Shown piece by piece: positions 23,172-35,623 of a DNA stretch of 64,000 nucleotides. Both the position numbers and the translations under genes were made by a program. This DNA is from Pseudisothecium myosuroides (taxonomy: Eukaryota > Streptophyta > Bryopsida > Hypnales > Lembophyllaceae): the NCBI GenBank assembly GCA_951799445.1, contig OX637290.1, positions 5,086,501 to 5,150,500 of the forward strand, in the 5' to 3' direction. The notes under the pieces are model-generated. The model did not search any database and was not told the origin of the DNA. It saw only the letters and a list, made by a program, of their open reading frames with translations. Each line of letters opens with the position of its first letter. Position 1 is the first letter of the stretch.

Positions 23172-23878
23172 GGGAGTACACTACATAGGGTATTTGTAGG
23201 TATCGTGCGTTTAAGACCCTATTACATGGGGGCTATGTAGGATTTCTATAGGGCTATTATTTATCTAAATTTCTAAAATTTGATTATTTCCTGTACTTTA
23301 TGTTTTATTTTAAAAGAAATTGTGCACCCTATGTAGCTATGTTCATTATAATACATAACAACAAAAACAAAATTTCAAACACTTAATGGGGCCATAGTGA
23401 ACTTTTTCATTGAAAATTGCCTCGAGAAAACTGCACATTCAAAAAATGATGTATAGAACAAAAAGAGTGAAATTCAAAATCTAGTTGCAAACATGAAGTA
23501 CTTGCAAATACTAAATACATTCAAGCACTACATACTTCCAAATTCAAACTAGTTTCATGCACAAACTAGTTCAAAACAGAAACCACTTCAAACACAAAGT
23601 ACTTCCAACTACAAAGTGCTTTCAAACACAAAGAATATGGAAACAAGTGCCATCTCCAAAAGCATACATAAATAAATACACATGAGAATTTAGGGTAGAA
23701 ATGCATTGTGCAAAAAGGAGTGTATGTGTTTCAAAACACAACACAAAGCATTAACAACAATGACAAAAACTAAAGGCTGTGGTGTCAGAGGGTGTGGATT
23801 CTAGGATTAAAAATGTAGGGGAAAAATGTAAACAGGACTAAGAGCTTCAAGTTTGCAAATCCAACAAGGCAAACAAAG
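23172..23878 (+). repeat. Left long inverted arm
   Basis: About 707 bases pairing with 25021-26013. A distinctive internal section (about 23490-23640) is made of acttccaa/caaacacaaagt words repeated every 15-20 bases, and this is mirrored in the right arm. Confidence 0.8.
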
Positions 23879-24084
23879 ATTGGCAACCTCATACATGCCT
23901 TGTGAATGTATCCCTATTACATTGGCCAACTGTACATCCACAAAAAAGAAACAATGAATAATGCTGAAAAAATAATGAAATTTGAAATGATGGCATTCAA
24001 AGGTTCAGGGTTTGGTGTAGGATCTTACTTCATTGGAATGTTGGAGTTATCTGCACATTTGGGTAGTTGGCCTGCCCACCTCCC

Positions 24085-24330
24085 ATTCGAACTTTGATTT
24101 CGAATTGCCATCTTTCATAAAAAATATGTCGTAGTCAATGAAGCTCACATGCCCCTAGCTCGTCCAGTGTCATGGTCCGGAGGTTGAAGTTGAGGTCCAA
24201 TTCCAACCCCCAAGACTTGTTGAATATGCCCACGTTGAGATCAAACACCTACAACAAATTTTGGTCCTTTGCTGCCCCTAGAAATTTGACCACAACAACC
24301 TCCACATCGTAGGAAGCAAGTCAGAGTGTT
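24085..24330 (-). pseudogene. Interrupted coding-like segment inside the long-TIR element
   Basis: Read on the minus strand from about 24322, one frame gives YDVEVVVVKFLGAAKDQNLL, a TAG, then VFDLNVGIFNKSWGLELDLN and NLRTMTLDELGACELH before a TGA. An adjacent frame continues DYDIFFMKDGNSKSKFEWEV. The hydrophobic/charged pattern looks protein-like, but it has one in-frame stop and a frameshift. I do not recognise the family. It may be a captured host-gene fragment or the remains of an element protein. Confidence 0.3.
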
Positions 24331-24412
24331 GTTAGCTACGCAGGATAAAGGAAGCCTTATCCTAAATAAAATTTAAAACACCCTAAATCCCCAAACCTTC
24401 TTTGTTGCCCCG

Positions 24413-24429
24413 AACCCTAAACCCTAACC
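24413..24429. repeat. Telobox-like AACCCTAAACCCTAACC
   Basis: Just over two plant telomere units (CCCTAAA). Teloboxes occur in promoters of plant ribosomal and growth genes, and also as interstitial relics. Here the motif lies upstream of the interrupted minus-strand coding-like segment inside a transposon. Confidence 0.7.
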
Positions 24430-25020
24430 TTGTTTCCTACAAAACTGAAGCATAAATCTGATTATTCAAAGTACTCAGAGAATTTTGTGTCACAAAACCG
24501 CAGCATTCACAAAACGCAACAAAAATCTTGCCTTTAGTGCAGCTGAACGTTGCCATAGTGCAACTCTAAAGCTTTAGAAACATCAAAGCCTCCATGTAAC
24601 GGTATGGTCATCTAAGTTGGGTGCCATGATTCACCAATTCATTACTATAACTTTTTTTATTCATCCTCTAGGCTTCAACAATTGCATTTGTACACTAATT
24701 AATCAAATACAATTGAGATACATTAGTCATAAAGTATACATTGGATTCACCCTTGGATACTCTTCACAATGCTACAATACTTCTAATACTGCTTAAAAAA
24801 AGATTAGATTTTTTTTTGGCAAAGCTATTGTAGAAATAAAAAAAAGATAAAATTCATTATTATCTTCTATCCTTCATTATTTAAAAAGACCCTAAATCCA
24901 TTTTAATGATGTTAATTCACTTCCAAGCCATGTCTAAAATTTAAGACCAAGGTAATTATTATAATCCTTCAATTGATCGTACGTGTATCATACAAAAAAT
25001 GGGAGTGCACTCTCCAAGAT

Positions 25021-26013
25021 TTTTTGTTTGTCTTGTTGGATTTGCAAACTTGAAGCTCTTAGTCTTGTTTACATTTTTAATCCTAGAATTCACACCCTCT
25101 GACACCACAATCTTTAGTTTTTGTCATTGTTGTTAATGCTTTGTGTTGTGTTTTGGAACCTATACACTCCTTTTTGCACAATGCATTTCCACCCTAATTT
25201 CTCATGTGTACTTATTTCTGTATACTTTTGGACATGATACTTGTTTCCATATCCTTTGTATTTGCATGAGAGAGAATTTCAGGCCATGTTTGGGCTGCTA
25301 GGATGCATAAAAATATGCATTTAGGAAAAATACTAGACCAAAAAGGTCGTCAGAGAATTTGTAAGGTGAGCAGTCAACCGGTGTGCCCCGTCAAAATTTC
25401 GATTAAAAAATTATTATTTTATTATTTTATTATTTTTTTTTAAATTCAAATTTTCAAATTTTTTTTATTTTTATTTTTTTAATTGTAATTGCACATCCGC
25501 CAAAACCCTAACAGCCCTCCGAAGGATTCAGATTTCCTGTAATGAAAGCACTTTGTGGTTGGAAGTACTTTGTGATTGGAAGAACTTTGTGTTTAAAGTG
25601 GTTTCTGTTTTGAACTAGTTTGTGCATGAAACTAGTTTCAATTTGGAAGTATGTAGTGCTTGAATGTACTTAATGTTTGCAAGTACTTCATGTTTGCAAC
25701 TAGGTTTTGAATTTCACTCTTTTTGTTCTACACATCATTTTTTGAATGTGCAGTTTCGAATGAGAAATTTCACTATGGTCCCATTAAATGTTTGAATTTT
25801 GTTGTTGTTATGTATTTATGATGAACATAGGGTATACAAAAATAGTGCACGGATTTTCTTAAAATAAAACATAAGGTACAAGAAATAATCAAAATTTAGA
25901 AATTTAGGTAAATAATAGCCTTATAGAAATTCAAAAAGTTTACCTACATAGCCCCCATGTAATAGGGTATTGAACGCACGATACCTACAAATACCCTATG
26001 TAGTGCACTTCCC
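25021..26013 (-). repeat. Right long inverted arm with 279-bp insertion
   Basis: Complement of the left arm. Pairing breaks at about 25265 and resumes at 25544 (gaaagcactttg). The intervening 279 bases contain an aaattattattttattatt-type tract and no ORF. The insertion must post-date formation of the inverted repeat. Confidence 0.75.
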
Positions 26014-26356
26014 GAGCCTTGGGTCTAGGAAAGAACTTACATTTTACCTAGAGACGTAGTTTTTGCATATGCATACACTGTTCATTGACTTTTGCTCCCA
26101 TGATTGAAGTCGATACCTTTGCGAGCAGCAGAATCTCAAGCTCTATTAATCCAAGGAAGTTAAGCTAAAATCACATCTCAATCAAGCAAGTGCAAGTGCG
26201 CTACTGTAAGTATTCATGTCTCCCTTGGAAAACAACATGGACTTCGGTTGCAATTATAGTCTCGATGAGCCTTTGCTGAATGGAGCAAAGTTTAGCATCA
26301 AAAATGCATCTCTCCTATAACCCCCAACAATTTATTTCCAAGTGAGAACGACCATA
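26014..26356. other. Gene-free interval
   Basis: No supported gene or repeat recognised. Confidence 0.5.
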
Positions 26357-26553
26357 CATAGTAATCACATTGAACGGACCGTCCTTCCAAATTTTCCAAT
26401 TTGCTCGCTTGTCCGGGATGTCCGCTGACCCTCATCCACCCAATGTGACTACTTTAAGGTAGTCACATTCTCCGTCCAATCCATTTGAACCGTCCAATAT
26501 GTCCGGCTGTTGGGACATCTTGTGCTCCTAAATTGTCCAATGTGACAACAATG
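26357..26553 (-). mobile_element. CGGACA-type MITE, copy 2
   Basis: Reverse-orientation copy of 4193-4397 and 28066-28265. Ends catagtaatcacattgaacg and tgtgacaacaatg. The central palindrome is TGTGACTACTTTAAGGTAGTCACA (26443-26466), and TGTCCG/CCGTCC words recur. Non-coding. Confidence 0.65.
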
Positions 26554-28065
26554 CGACCCCACAAGATTTCTTCTACCAAAATCAAGTATCTTATTTCTTA
26601 TCCCCAATAGCCAAATTTCCACAATTTGGGGTAGCATTGTGTGTGTCGTACTTGCTCACATGTGCCGGCGTTTGCTTCTTGACCCCAAAATTTCCAAATA
26701 ATTTTGATTTGTATTATGTGGGTCTTGCTCATGCTCTTTTCTCTTCCTTCTTGGCCCCTTGATTTCCAAACAATTTTAATTTACAAATAATTTTGATTTA
26801 CAATGTGTATTTGTATTTTTCACTTGACATCGGAAGGCTCTTGTTGTCGTAGGTTTCAATACCGCAAGGTTGTTCAACTTGGCAACCTTTTCTTGGCTAA
26901 ACCCCTTGCTCGAGTTGGGTTGCAGTAGGGTGAATGCATGGTTGAGTGGACCAAAATCACTGTCACAAAGCCGTTTTCAGGGACCTCTTTTTATGGTAAG
27001 AACTATTGTGTATAATAAAAAATATATTTTTTAATAAAAAAGCCATACACTTTATTCTATATTTTGTTGCTTAAGCAACCATGTAATTGAATTTTAAAAA
27101 ATCATTCACATTAAGTGTAGAGGGACTTTTGTATGGATTATTATGCATTGTCACAATGTCAACACTATGTGTTTAAGCTTGCTTTAAACTTTTATAAGCC
27201 TTTACAAGAAAAAAAAGGGACTTTGCAATACATAGATATGATAATAAGTGTTCCAAATTGATGTTTTATATATCATTATTGTATTGCAATTAAGAGTTAG
27301 GGACTTTTTTATAGTCTGAAATGGTATATATTTTCAAATGTCCCTATCAAAGCCTTAATTTATGATTTCTTCATTTTTGTTTTGACTAATTCCTTTGATA
27401 TGAAATTCTCTGCATGGGTGTGTTTTTAAATTGAACATTATACAAGAGAAAGGGATCATTCTAACATGTAGTTATTTAGAATTCTCTGACCGGCAGGAGC
27501 ATTCAAATTATAAATTGAAATTCCAACTAAGATTTATGGCCTATGACTTTGCAAACTTTATCCATATCCATCTAATTCACATATATAAATTTTTTCACCT
27601 TTATTGGGTACTAAAGCATGTGGAATGGCTATTTGCCTATGGACTTCTATGGGGTCACCAAGTGCCGCTTTTGGTCCATTCAATCATGGAAACACCCAGC
27701 ATGTCAATATTAAAATAAGGATACATTCATAACGCATGTATGACGAGATTACAAGATGTACGTGTTTGCCGATTTTTGCAATATCCGAGGGATAGTTGCA
27801 ATCAAAATCTTTGGCATCACCTCGACGAGATTCAAAATCCTAAAATGATACAATTTGTAGGAGCGAGTGACCTTTCTAAAGGTTGGTGAAAACTAAGGAG
27901 GCGTTGTTTGTTCATGTCTTGGGATACATGTCTTATTCCTAGAGTCTTGGAGGGATGAAGACGAGAGAGGATTCTTACAACGTTACGCTATTGTAGAATC
28001 CATCAAAATCACATTTAAATCACAAAATGGCCACCTATCACCTTCTTCCACATCAACCAATTTAG
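26554..28065. other. Gene-free interval
   Basis: No supported gene. A 95-codon + frame at 27431-27718 begins with ATG but shows no recognisable domain and normal AT-rich composition, so it is probably chance. Confidence 0.55.
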
Positions 28066-28265
28066 CCATTGTTGTCACATCAGACAATTTTGGATCACAA
28101 GACATCACAACGGGGAGACATATCGGACAGTTCAGACGGATCGGACGGACAATGTGACTACCTTAGAGTAGTCACATTGAGCGGATGAGGGTCACCAAAC
28201 GTCTTGGATAGGCTGGCAAATCGGACAATTTGAACGGACAATCTGTTCAAAGTGATGACTATGGC
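28066..28265 (+). mobile_element. CGGACA-type MITE, copy 3
   Basis: Ends CCATTGTTGTCACATC and gtgatgactatgg. The central palindrome TGTGACTACCTTAGAGTAGTCACA is at about 28150-28173, with flanking CGGACA repeats. This is the best preserved of the three copies. Confidence 0.65.
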
Positions 28266-28269
28266 CAAA

Positions 28270-28734
28270 GCAGATCCTACAAATAACATCAAATCAAATT
28301 TGTAAGTGACTAAACAATGACTGTTTTTTTCCCTACCACATTGGACGGCTTACGCCATGTCATCCATTCCTCGTCAACAACTCTATCTACATCAACAACC
28401 ATGTTGGCTGTCGTGAACCACATCAATATTGCCTAGTCATCCATGATGTCTACCTTAGCAAACACGTTGTGCCCCACAAACCACGTCAGCCAAGCCTTGT
28501 TAGCAACACTGTCCGTGTCAACAGTCCCATTAGTAGTAGAAGCTTACAAACTTCTACATTAGCAAACAGATGAGAAAAAAATGGTCAAAAGAAGTGACTA
28601 ACAAAAATGAATGACTTGTCCCAGATGAGTAAAAATCTAAAATTAGAATTCAGTCATTGTCTAGTCATAAGTGTTCTAAATGATCGATTTTGCAATCATT
28701 ACACCAATCAGTGATAACCCTTTTTCTACTAATG
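28270..28734 (+). mobile_element. CACTA-like 3' fragment
   Basis: TGACTA...AATGACT words (28293-28322, 28598-28680) and cacgtcagcc-type words lead to ...CCCTTTTTCTACTAATG ending at 28734. Its complement, CATTAGTAGAAAAAGGG, resembles the common plant CACTA end CACTAGTAGAAAAAGG with one change. It shares subterminal words with 3030-3360. No coding region. Confidence 0.45.
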
Positions 28735-29099
28735 ATTTGATATTGGTAATCCTCCAAAAACAAATGTCAATCCATGTCATGCAACTAGTCGTGCATGACA
28801 AAACGTCCACCTTTTTGGTCAAAGAATGAGATGTTTATCAAAAACATTCTAATGCTCAAACTCCAAATTCGTTCAACAAGTATGGTATTGATATAACCCA
28901 TTTGAAAATGTGTAAGCAAATTCCAAGAACTTCTTCTCAGGATCACCTAAATGATTATAGCTTATTTGTAGACTTCTCCAAAGGTTGGGGATAATTCATC
29001 CATCTATGCTTTGAGCTTTGTAGAGTTAAGCATATATATCAGCCCATATTTCTTTCTATTATTCAAGATCTTCATATTCATTAGAACCAACATCTCAAA

Positions 29100-29400
29100 T
29101 TTATAAGGTTCATACGTTTGTACAAATACAACACGATTTACATGAATTCATACCTACGTACCATTATCGCACATATTACGTGTATTTCTATGCACTGAAT
29201 CAATATTGTTAAAATCTTTATTAAAAGTGTACGATTTATGTACTTTAATTATACAAATGTGGTATCCACAAAAATGCACATAATACACAGAAATACACGT
29301 AATAAGTAATACACATAATACACAAAAATACACGTAATAAGTGCGATAATGGTATGTAGGTATGAATTCACGACTTCAGTACGATATCTGTTAAAAAATC
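29100..29400. repeat. Hairpin repeat (gaattcatacctacgtaccattatcg family)
   Basis: The left arm (about 29144-29195) and right arm (29325-29369) are inverted copies: gaattcatacctacgtacca against tggtatgtaggtatgaattc, then tattacgtgtattt against aaatacacgtaata. Within the loop, aaatacacgtaataagt is duplicated at a 34-base interval. A related right arm is at 20640-20730. Confidence 0.65.
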
Positions 29401-30208
29401 GTCCTTCTTTAAGTTTGAGATGAAGATATTTGCAAAACACTTTAGGGCTCAAATATAGCCCATTATAGAGCTTCACAATATCTTTACTCACCAAGAAACG
29501 TGGTGTTTACTTCCTCTTTGGCTTCTTCACTGATTGTTGCGCAACATATCAAAGAAACAACTGTAGGTGATAAATTTTTAGATCCTTAATCTCATCCATG
29601 GGTACTATAGTTGCCTTGCCTGAATTCAAATACTTTTTGGATAAAATCACTTTGTCTCCAGTAGTCACTAGCACTTTGTCTTGGCATTAGAATTAACTCA
29701 AAATTGTCACTTAATTAACAATACATAAAACAATAGACGATAGCACTAAGTTTGTGATGATTGAAGTAAAAAATTCAATCTTTCTTTGCACATTAAGATG
29801 ACTTCTCTAAGATATAGTGCAATTTCTTTGCTTCAATCTTTAAAAATAAATATAGACTCTAAATAAATAAACTATGACTATATTAAATATTAAATTTAAA
29901 AATACAAAATTATTTTGAAGTTTTTATAAAAACATAAATTTTGGTCACATTAAACATTAGGTCAACATATCATTTGTATTGCCTAAACATGTTTCAATAA
30001 ATTCTTACATTGTACATGTATAAATCATCCATATCTTAAATTAGATTGTTTGTTTTGTTTTGTTTGTTTATTACGGTGAGATCTCCTAGCTTCCCCTTAG
30101 TACATTCTTGATATCATCGGAAAGCCCTTAGCAAGGAGGAATGAATGGGCTTTGTTCTGTAAGGTTTTGACCTATTGTAGAAAAATTATGGATTTTTGAA
30201 CTTTTAGT
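29401..30208. other. Gene-free interval
   Basis: No supported gene. A tgttttgttttgtttgttta run lies at about 30048-30070. Confidence 0.55.
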
Positions 30209-31138
30209 TTAACCCCTAAAGGACCGAGGCTTTTTTCCCATCAAACAACACTTGAAACTGCCATTTATATTGCAAAGAGCAAAAAAACTTAAAAATTGTT
30301 TTTTTTGCATATCTAACCATAGGATCTCATACTAGACTAGTAGAAGTACGTATGGAAGAAATTTCATAAACTTTGACCGCGTGGATTGCAAAATATCTGC
30401 ATCCAAAGTGAAGAAAAAAAATTTTACACCTTCTATGACTAGATTTTTTGGCTTTGAATCTTTTTAATTTAAAATTTTTGTACTACTAATTTTGAATTTT
30501 TAACTTTTTATGTTGCATATTTGAGTGTAGAATATAGGGAAAAAAATTCAGGAAAAATACACTTAATTTTCACTCATTAAAAAATTGTTAAGCAGAAGTA
30601 GGTTCAAGAATGAGGGAAAGACAAAACCATTAATAACTCTAATATGGAGTTGAAACACAATAATCCCAATGGTGAGATTGTTTTTGCAAGCAAATTTGAC
30701 CATGTCCAACAATTTGTTTTGGAAAACTGTAAAAGTTGCATTCAAAAATGAATCCTATAGGTTATTTTTTCAAGAAGATGCTTAGATTGCCCGAAAAACT
30801 AAGATTGTCGATAACTTTTTCATCACAAGTCCAAATTGAATGAATCAAAGCTTCACGTGTAGACAAAAATATAAAATTTTAGTAAAAATTTTTTTTTTTA
30901 ACTATTTTGACTTTTTGTGATTTTTTTTGGTTGCCTTCCAATCTTTGTTTTTGGCTTATTGTGCCATAACTTTTGCTCCTAGGCACAGATTTAAATAAAA
31001 ATTATATATCCACGAAGTTCTCGCAAAACTACACAACCTCAAAAAATCCCAAAATTTTTTACTACAAATTGAGACAATAGAAACCTACCCGGACCCAAAT
31101 TGTCCCCCGAGGGGACAAACGGTCCTTTAGGAGTTAAG
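30209..31138 (+). mobile_element. TTAA-type element, copy B
   Basis: TTAACCCCTAAAGGACCGAG at the left and CGGTCCTTTAGGAGTTAA at the right, 16 of 17 end bases complementary. The interior has the family blocks in the same order as copies A and D (aactgccattt, taaccataggatc, ggattgcaaaatatctgc, gccataacttttgctcc). 930 bp, non-coding. Confidence 0.8.
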
Positions 31139-32027
31139 AAAATAAAAAATAACTTTTACTTTGATTTTGACTATGACAACGGCATAGGGTACAATAGTTT
31201 AATAAAAAGGGACCAAGTGACTCCAATACCAAAAATGCTAGTGTGTTGAGCATAGAGATGCAAGCATATGAGTCCTAAGCCTAGGAATAAGTACATACCC
31301 TACAACCATTGAAGATACATATAACATAAACACCTATAATATAGATATCTATAATATAATTATACTATAATCATGAAAGGTGTCTATAATATAGACAACT
31401 ACAACATAGGTGTTTAGACTCTTCAACTCATGGGCTCATGATCCTAGGCTCACAAAATAGCAATCCTCACTCCAATATTAAATTATACTTTGATATCCTT
31501 TTTCAATCCAATTTTTTTGCCAAATATTGATTCTTAAAAGGTTAAGCTAGAAAGTTACACCTTTGACTTTTACCTTAATATCAAGGTCTTTCATTGAATT
31601 CAATCATTGATGAATTCCAAAAATTAATCTTTCTTTCATTTATATTCTTTTTTGTAATAAAATGCATTTTTTTTTGTCAATTGAACATGTGCATCTACTC
31701 TAGGCCCTCTTTACTATGAAAAAAAAATTGTAATTCAAAAACATGTGCTTTATACATATATGGAAAATGTCTACAAGATTAAAAAAAAACTTACCCAATT
31801 TTAAGAAACTACCGATTTCTCAATTATTTGTCAACATTTTTTAAATCCATAATAATTTCACATTTTTTTTAAACATTGAAGGGTCCAAAATGATTACTAT
31901 AAGTATTCTTAGGTTTCAAGAGAGTAAAACATGCAATGTCTAAGGTTAGTTGGTGTGCCAAAGAGCTTCACTATTGTCAACCAATTGCTCAAAGGCATGA
32001 GCACAAGTGTAAGTTCTTTTATAATAG
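31139..32027. other. Gene-free interval with weak foldback
   Basis: No supported gene. 31275-31465 contains an imperfect inverted repeat (gagtcctaagcctaggaat... against ...gatcctaggctc, and aacacctataatata against tataggtgtt-like words) that may be another decayed MITE. Confidence 0.4.
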
Positions 32028-32652
32028 TTAACCCCTACAGTTCTTTGACTACGTTCACACCAAAAATGCTCCAAAATTGCCATTTCTAATACAAGTATCA
32101 AATTTTTGAAAAATATCAGTTTTGGACACACGTAACCGTAGGATCTTGTAGTAATTAGAAATTTTCATCGTGTAGATTGCAAGATATTAGTGTTTGAAGT
32201 GGCAAAAGTCCTTTTTTTGGCTCTGCAAAAAATTGGGCAGCTGCACTTTATAAGGTCAGATTATTATGAAAAAATTTCCAAAATGGTTGTGTTTCTTTGG
32301 ATTCATTCTTCAAGGCAAGTTGGCTAAATGCTTGAAAATTTTCAGATCATTTAGAATTGTACAACATATAGGAAAAAAATAGTAAGTAGAAAGAAGTAGA
32401 GAATGGTTCAAAACACTAAATTGTTAAGAAGTTAATTATGGAATTGAAAAATGCCAATCCCAATGGTTGCAATGTTGTAATAAACAATCTATATCCTACA
32501 ATTTTATTTTATTTACAAAATATTGAAAATTGAGTGAAATAAACAACTTCAAAGTTTATTTTAGAGTAGACAATCCATAACTGTCCGCAAACTAAAACCT
32601 GCCCAAAATTTCTATGTTGCCAAAAAACGCATGTTGGTCCTTTACGGGTTAA
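32028..32652 (+). mobile_element. TTAA-type element, copy C (shortened)
   Basis: TTAACCCCTACAGTTC at the left and TTGGTCCTTTACGGGTTAA at the right. It is closest to copy A over most of its length but lacks about 300 bases of the right half, so it is a 625-bp internal-deletion derivative that kept both ends. Confidence 0.75.
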
Positions 32653-34683
32653 ATCTTAACGCTCAATTGTTTATCTTGCATAAAAAATTAATAACATTGC
32701 AATACTTGATGCAATCCTTAGGTTACATTAATACCAATACATGAAACAATAGAGCTCAATTTATGAATGAAATCAAGAATGAAATTATACAACGATAAAA
32801 AAATAAAAATAAAAATTCATGTAAAAGCAAGGAACATCTATTAATGATCTAATTTAAATATCAACATATCAATTATGAATATAAAAATAGAAGAAGGCTT
32901 GACATAATACCATAGTGGAAGAAGATATCAAATACATGTCATTCTATAAATCCACCATTTTGGGTAGTCCTTGTATTCTTTCAACATGCCACTAATAGAA
33001 TCGTGCACTTGGAAACTAGCTTGACCACCACCAAAAGAACCATCAACTTTTGAGGAAACCAAGGTGCCATGAGACATGACAAATGGTATTAGAGTTCATC
33101 ATGAGCACTAGCTGGTTGTTAGATTTGTGATTTCCTCAAAATTTTCAAATGCGGTTTTAGGATTTTATTTTGGGCTAAGAGATTTTTTGTTGGATGTTAG
33201 TTTTTGGAGGGGGTGTTGCCAAGGCTTTATTTTTAGCTACTTCTTATAGACTTTGGCATTTGTAGCTAAGATAGCAAGGTTGCAATGTTTGGCATTTCTT
33301 GCTTGTAATGTACCACCTGAATGTGCATATAATTGAATTTTAAATACTTAACAAAGAATATAGTCTTCCGAAGAAATATGAAAATTAGGCTCAATAAATT
33401 AGTGAAGTTGGACAAATTCCCTACAAAAAATATTGAAAAAATCATATATCAATTTGAATATGACAAGAACCTCAAATTTGGATATATTATGCTCCAATTG
33501 CAAATCATATTGTAAGAGTTTTAGAGCTTCAACTAGACATTTATATCTTTGCATAGACACATGTACCAAGTTATCATCACATCTGAGATTACAATGACAT
33601 TCCAAGAACACCGCAAAAATACAACAATCAATTGTTGCAAACATTGCATTGTTGCTTAAGTTAATCACTGCAAACACCGCCCAAAACACCCCATGGGCAC
33701 AACAATAAGGTTGGAGGAACCTGAATATTCAGACCTTTTTCTAGTTACAACAATTAGCATCAATTAGTGTTTAAAAATTGACATTTCAATTGAGTGTAGG
33801 GGTATACTTGGCAAAGCAACAACCACCTTCACTCTAAAGAAATCTTCTCTTCCTTTGTGGTAGCTGAGAAGGAGTTCATTCAACTTGAAAGAAGTTGTAA
33901 AGGAGCATCTCTAGAACATTGGTCCAACTATAAAGGAGGTTTATACATCTGGCGCCACAAGCGAGGTCAAACAAAATCTCACAAACACTAATATTCTCTC
34001 TTCAATCTCATGATATGGTCATTTGTAAAATCCAAATATAGATGGAGTTGATAGGACAAAGCATCACCTACAATTCTTTATTGCCCCCCTACAACCTCAA
34101 TGGTGCTTCCACACCACAATTCTACTAGTGATGTCTTATATTAAATTGATGAGAGATCCTACAATCAATTATGGATATTTTATTTACATAAATTTTCAAA
34201 GCAAATATCTCTTCATGCTATGATCAAAGTTTTTATAATTCTACTTCAACATGCCTTACCCTCTATTTTAAAAGAAACACATGTTATTGCTTTATTCAGA
34301 TTCCATTCAATTTTGTAAGTATGAAATATCTTGTATTTTGTTTTATTTGAAAATTTAGAAAGTAGATTCTAAGATAACTTTTTATGTTGTCTTTGTCTTC
34401 ATTGCCTACAAAACAAAATTTGTCATAATTTTCAATTCGATAGTCCAAATACAATGTATCAAATGTTTTGCTATAAACATCAATCATTCTAGTAGCAAAA
34501 CATTTTTTACTCCTTATTATAGAAATGGTTTAATCATTTGCTATAGAAATTAACACAATGTTTATAAATAAAAAATTTAGCTTACCATTTTGATATATAA
34601 GTAAAAAAAACTAGTATTAATTTTGCAATATTTATTAAAATGACATAAAATAAAGTTTACATGTACGGCATGACGATAAAGAG
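32653..34683. other. Gene-free interval
   Basis: No supported gene. Opposing short frames at 33333-33515 and 33399-33689 overlap each other and lack domains. Confidence 0.5.
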
Positions 34684-35623
34684 TTAACCCCTACAGGCCC
34701 AAGGCCTTTTTTTTTGCCAAAAAACACTCAAAACTGCCATTTCTATAGCAAGGAGTAAAAAGTTTTGAAAAATGTTTTTTTGCACATCTAACCGTAGGAT
34801 CTTACACCTAACTAGTATGAGGGTGTGTGGAAAAAATTTCAGAATTTTTGACCGCTCAGATTGCAAGATATCTGCGTTTAAAGTGAAAAAAACAAGTTTT
34901 TCAGCACATTGCGGGACTAGATTTTTTTACTTTGAACATTTTTAACTTAAAATTTTTGCACTACAGAGTTTTGAGCTTTAAATCTTTATAGTGGAGAATT
35001 GAGTTAAGAGTCTTGGGGAAAAAAAATATTCAAAAAAACTTAATTATCATTCCTAAAACATTTATTAAGTAGAAGTAGGTACAAGATAGAAGGAAAATCT
35101 AAAATATTAATATATTTTTGATGGAATTAAAATACACTATTCCCAATGGTGAGATTGTTCTAGCAAGTAAATTAAACCATGAGATTTTTTTTTTTTTTTA
35201 AATTGCAAAATTAGCATTTAGAAATGAATCCTCCAAGTTATTTTTTTCAAGAAGATGCTCTAACTGCCCGAAAAAAACAAGAATGTCCATAACTTTCTCA
35301 TAACAAGTCCAAATGAAATGAATCAAAGCTTTTTAGATAGACAGAAATATAATCTACAAGAAAAAAATATTTTTAAAAAAATCAAATTTTTTCCAAATTT
35401 TTTTTGCTGCCCGGATTGCCCAGTTACAAAAAAAAATAACATATTTGGCCATAACTTTTGACTCCTATTTCCAAATGTCCTGAAATTTAGTGCATTTGAA
35501 AGATATTCCTTGCGCCCGCCTTTTGTTAAAATTTCAGCTTAAAAAATGGAAATCTCTAGTCACACGTACCTGCCCAAAATTTCTATACAGACAAAAAATG
35601 CATGCCAGTCCTTTAGGGGTTAA
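34684..35623 (+). mobile_element. TTAA-type element, copy D
   Basis: TTAACCCCTACAGGCCC at the left and CAGTCCTTTAGGGGTTAA at the right. The interior is very close to copy E read in reverse: ctaaccgtaggatcttaca, tggaaaaaatttcagaattt, attgcaagatatctgcgttt, ggccataacttttgactcct. 940 bp, non-coding, among the best-preserved copies. Confidence 0.85.

Larger units (their letters stand above)
23172..26013. mobile_element. 2.8-kb element with long terminal inverted repeats (MULE-like)
   Basis: The left arm 23172-23878 and right arm 25021-26013 are inverted copies of high similarity over about 700 bases. The ends are GGGAGTACACTACATAGGG and CCCTATGTAGTGCACTTCCC. The right arm is longer because of a 279-bp insertion (25265-25543). 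Flanking bases gcaaacttgg and cgagccttgg are loosely alike, possibly an eroded 9-bp duplication. Long inverted arms and a 9-bp duplication are typical of Mutator-like elements, but no transposase is present. The 1.1-kb interior holds interrupted coding-like sequence. Confidence 0.65.
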
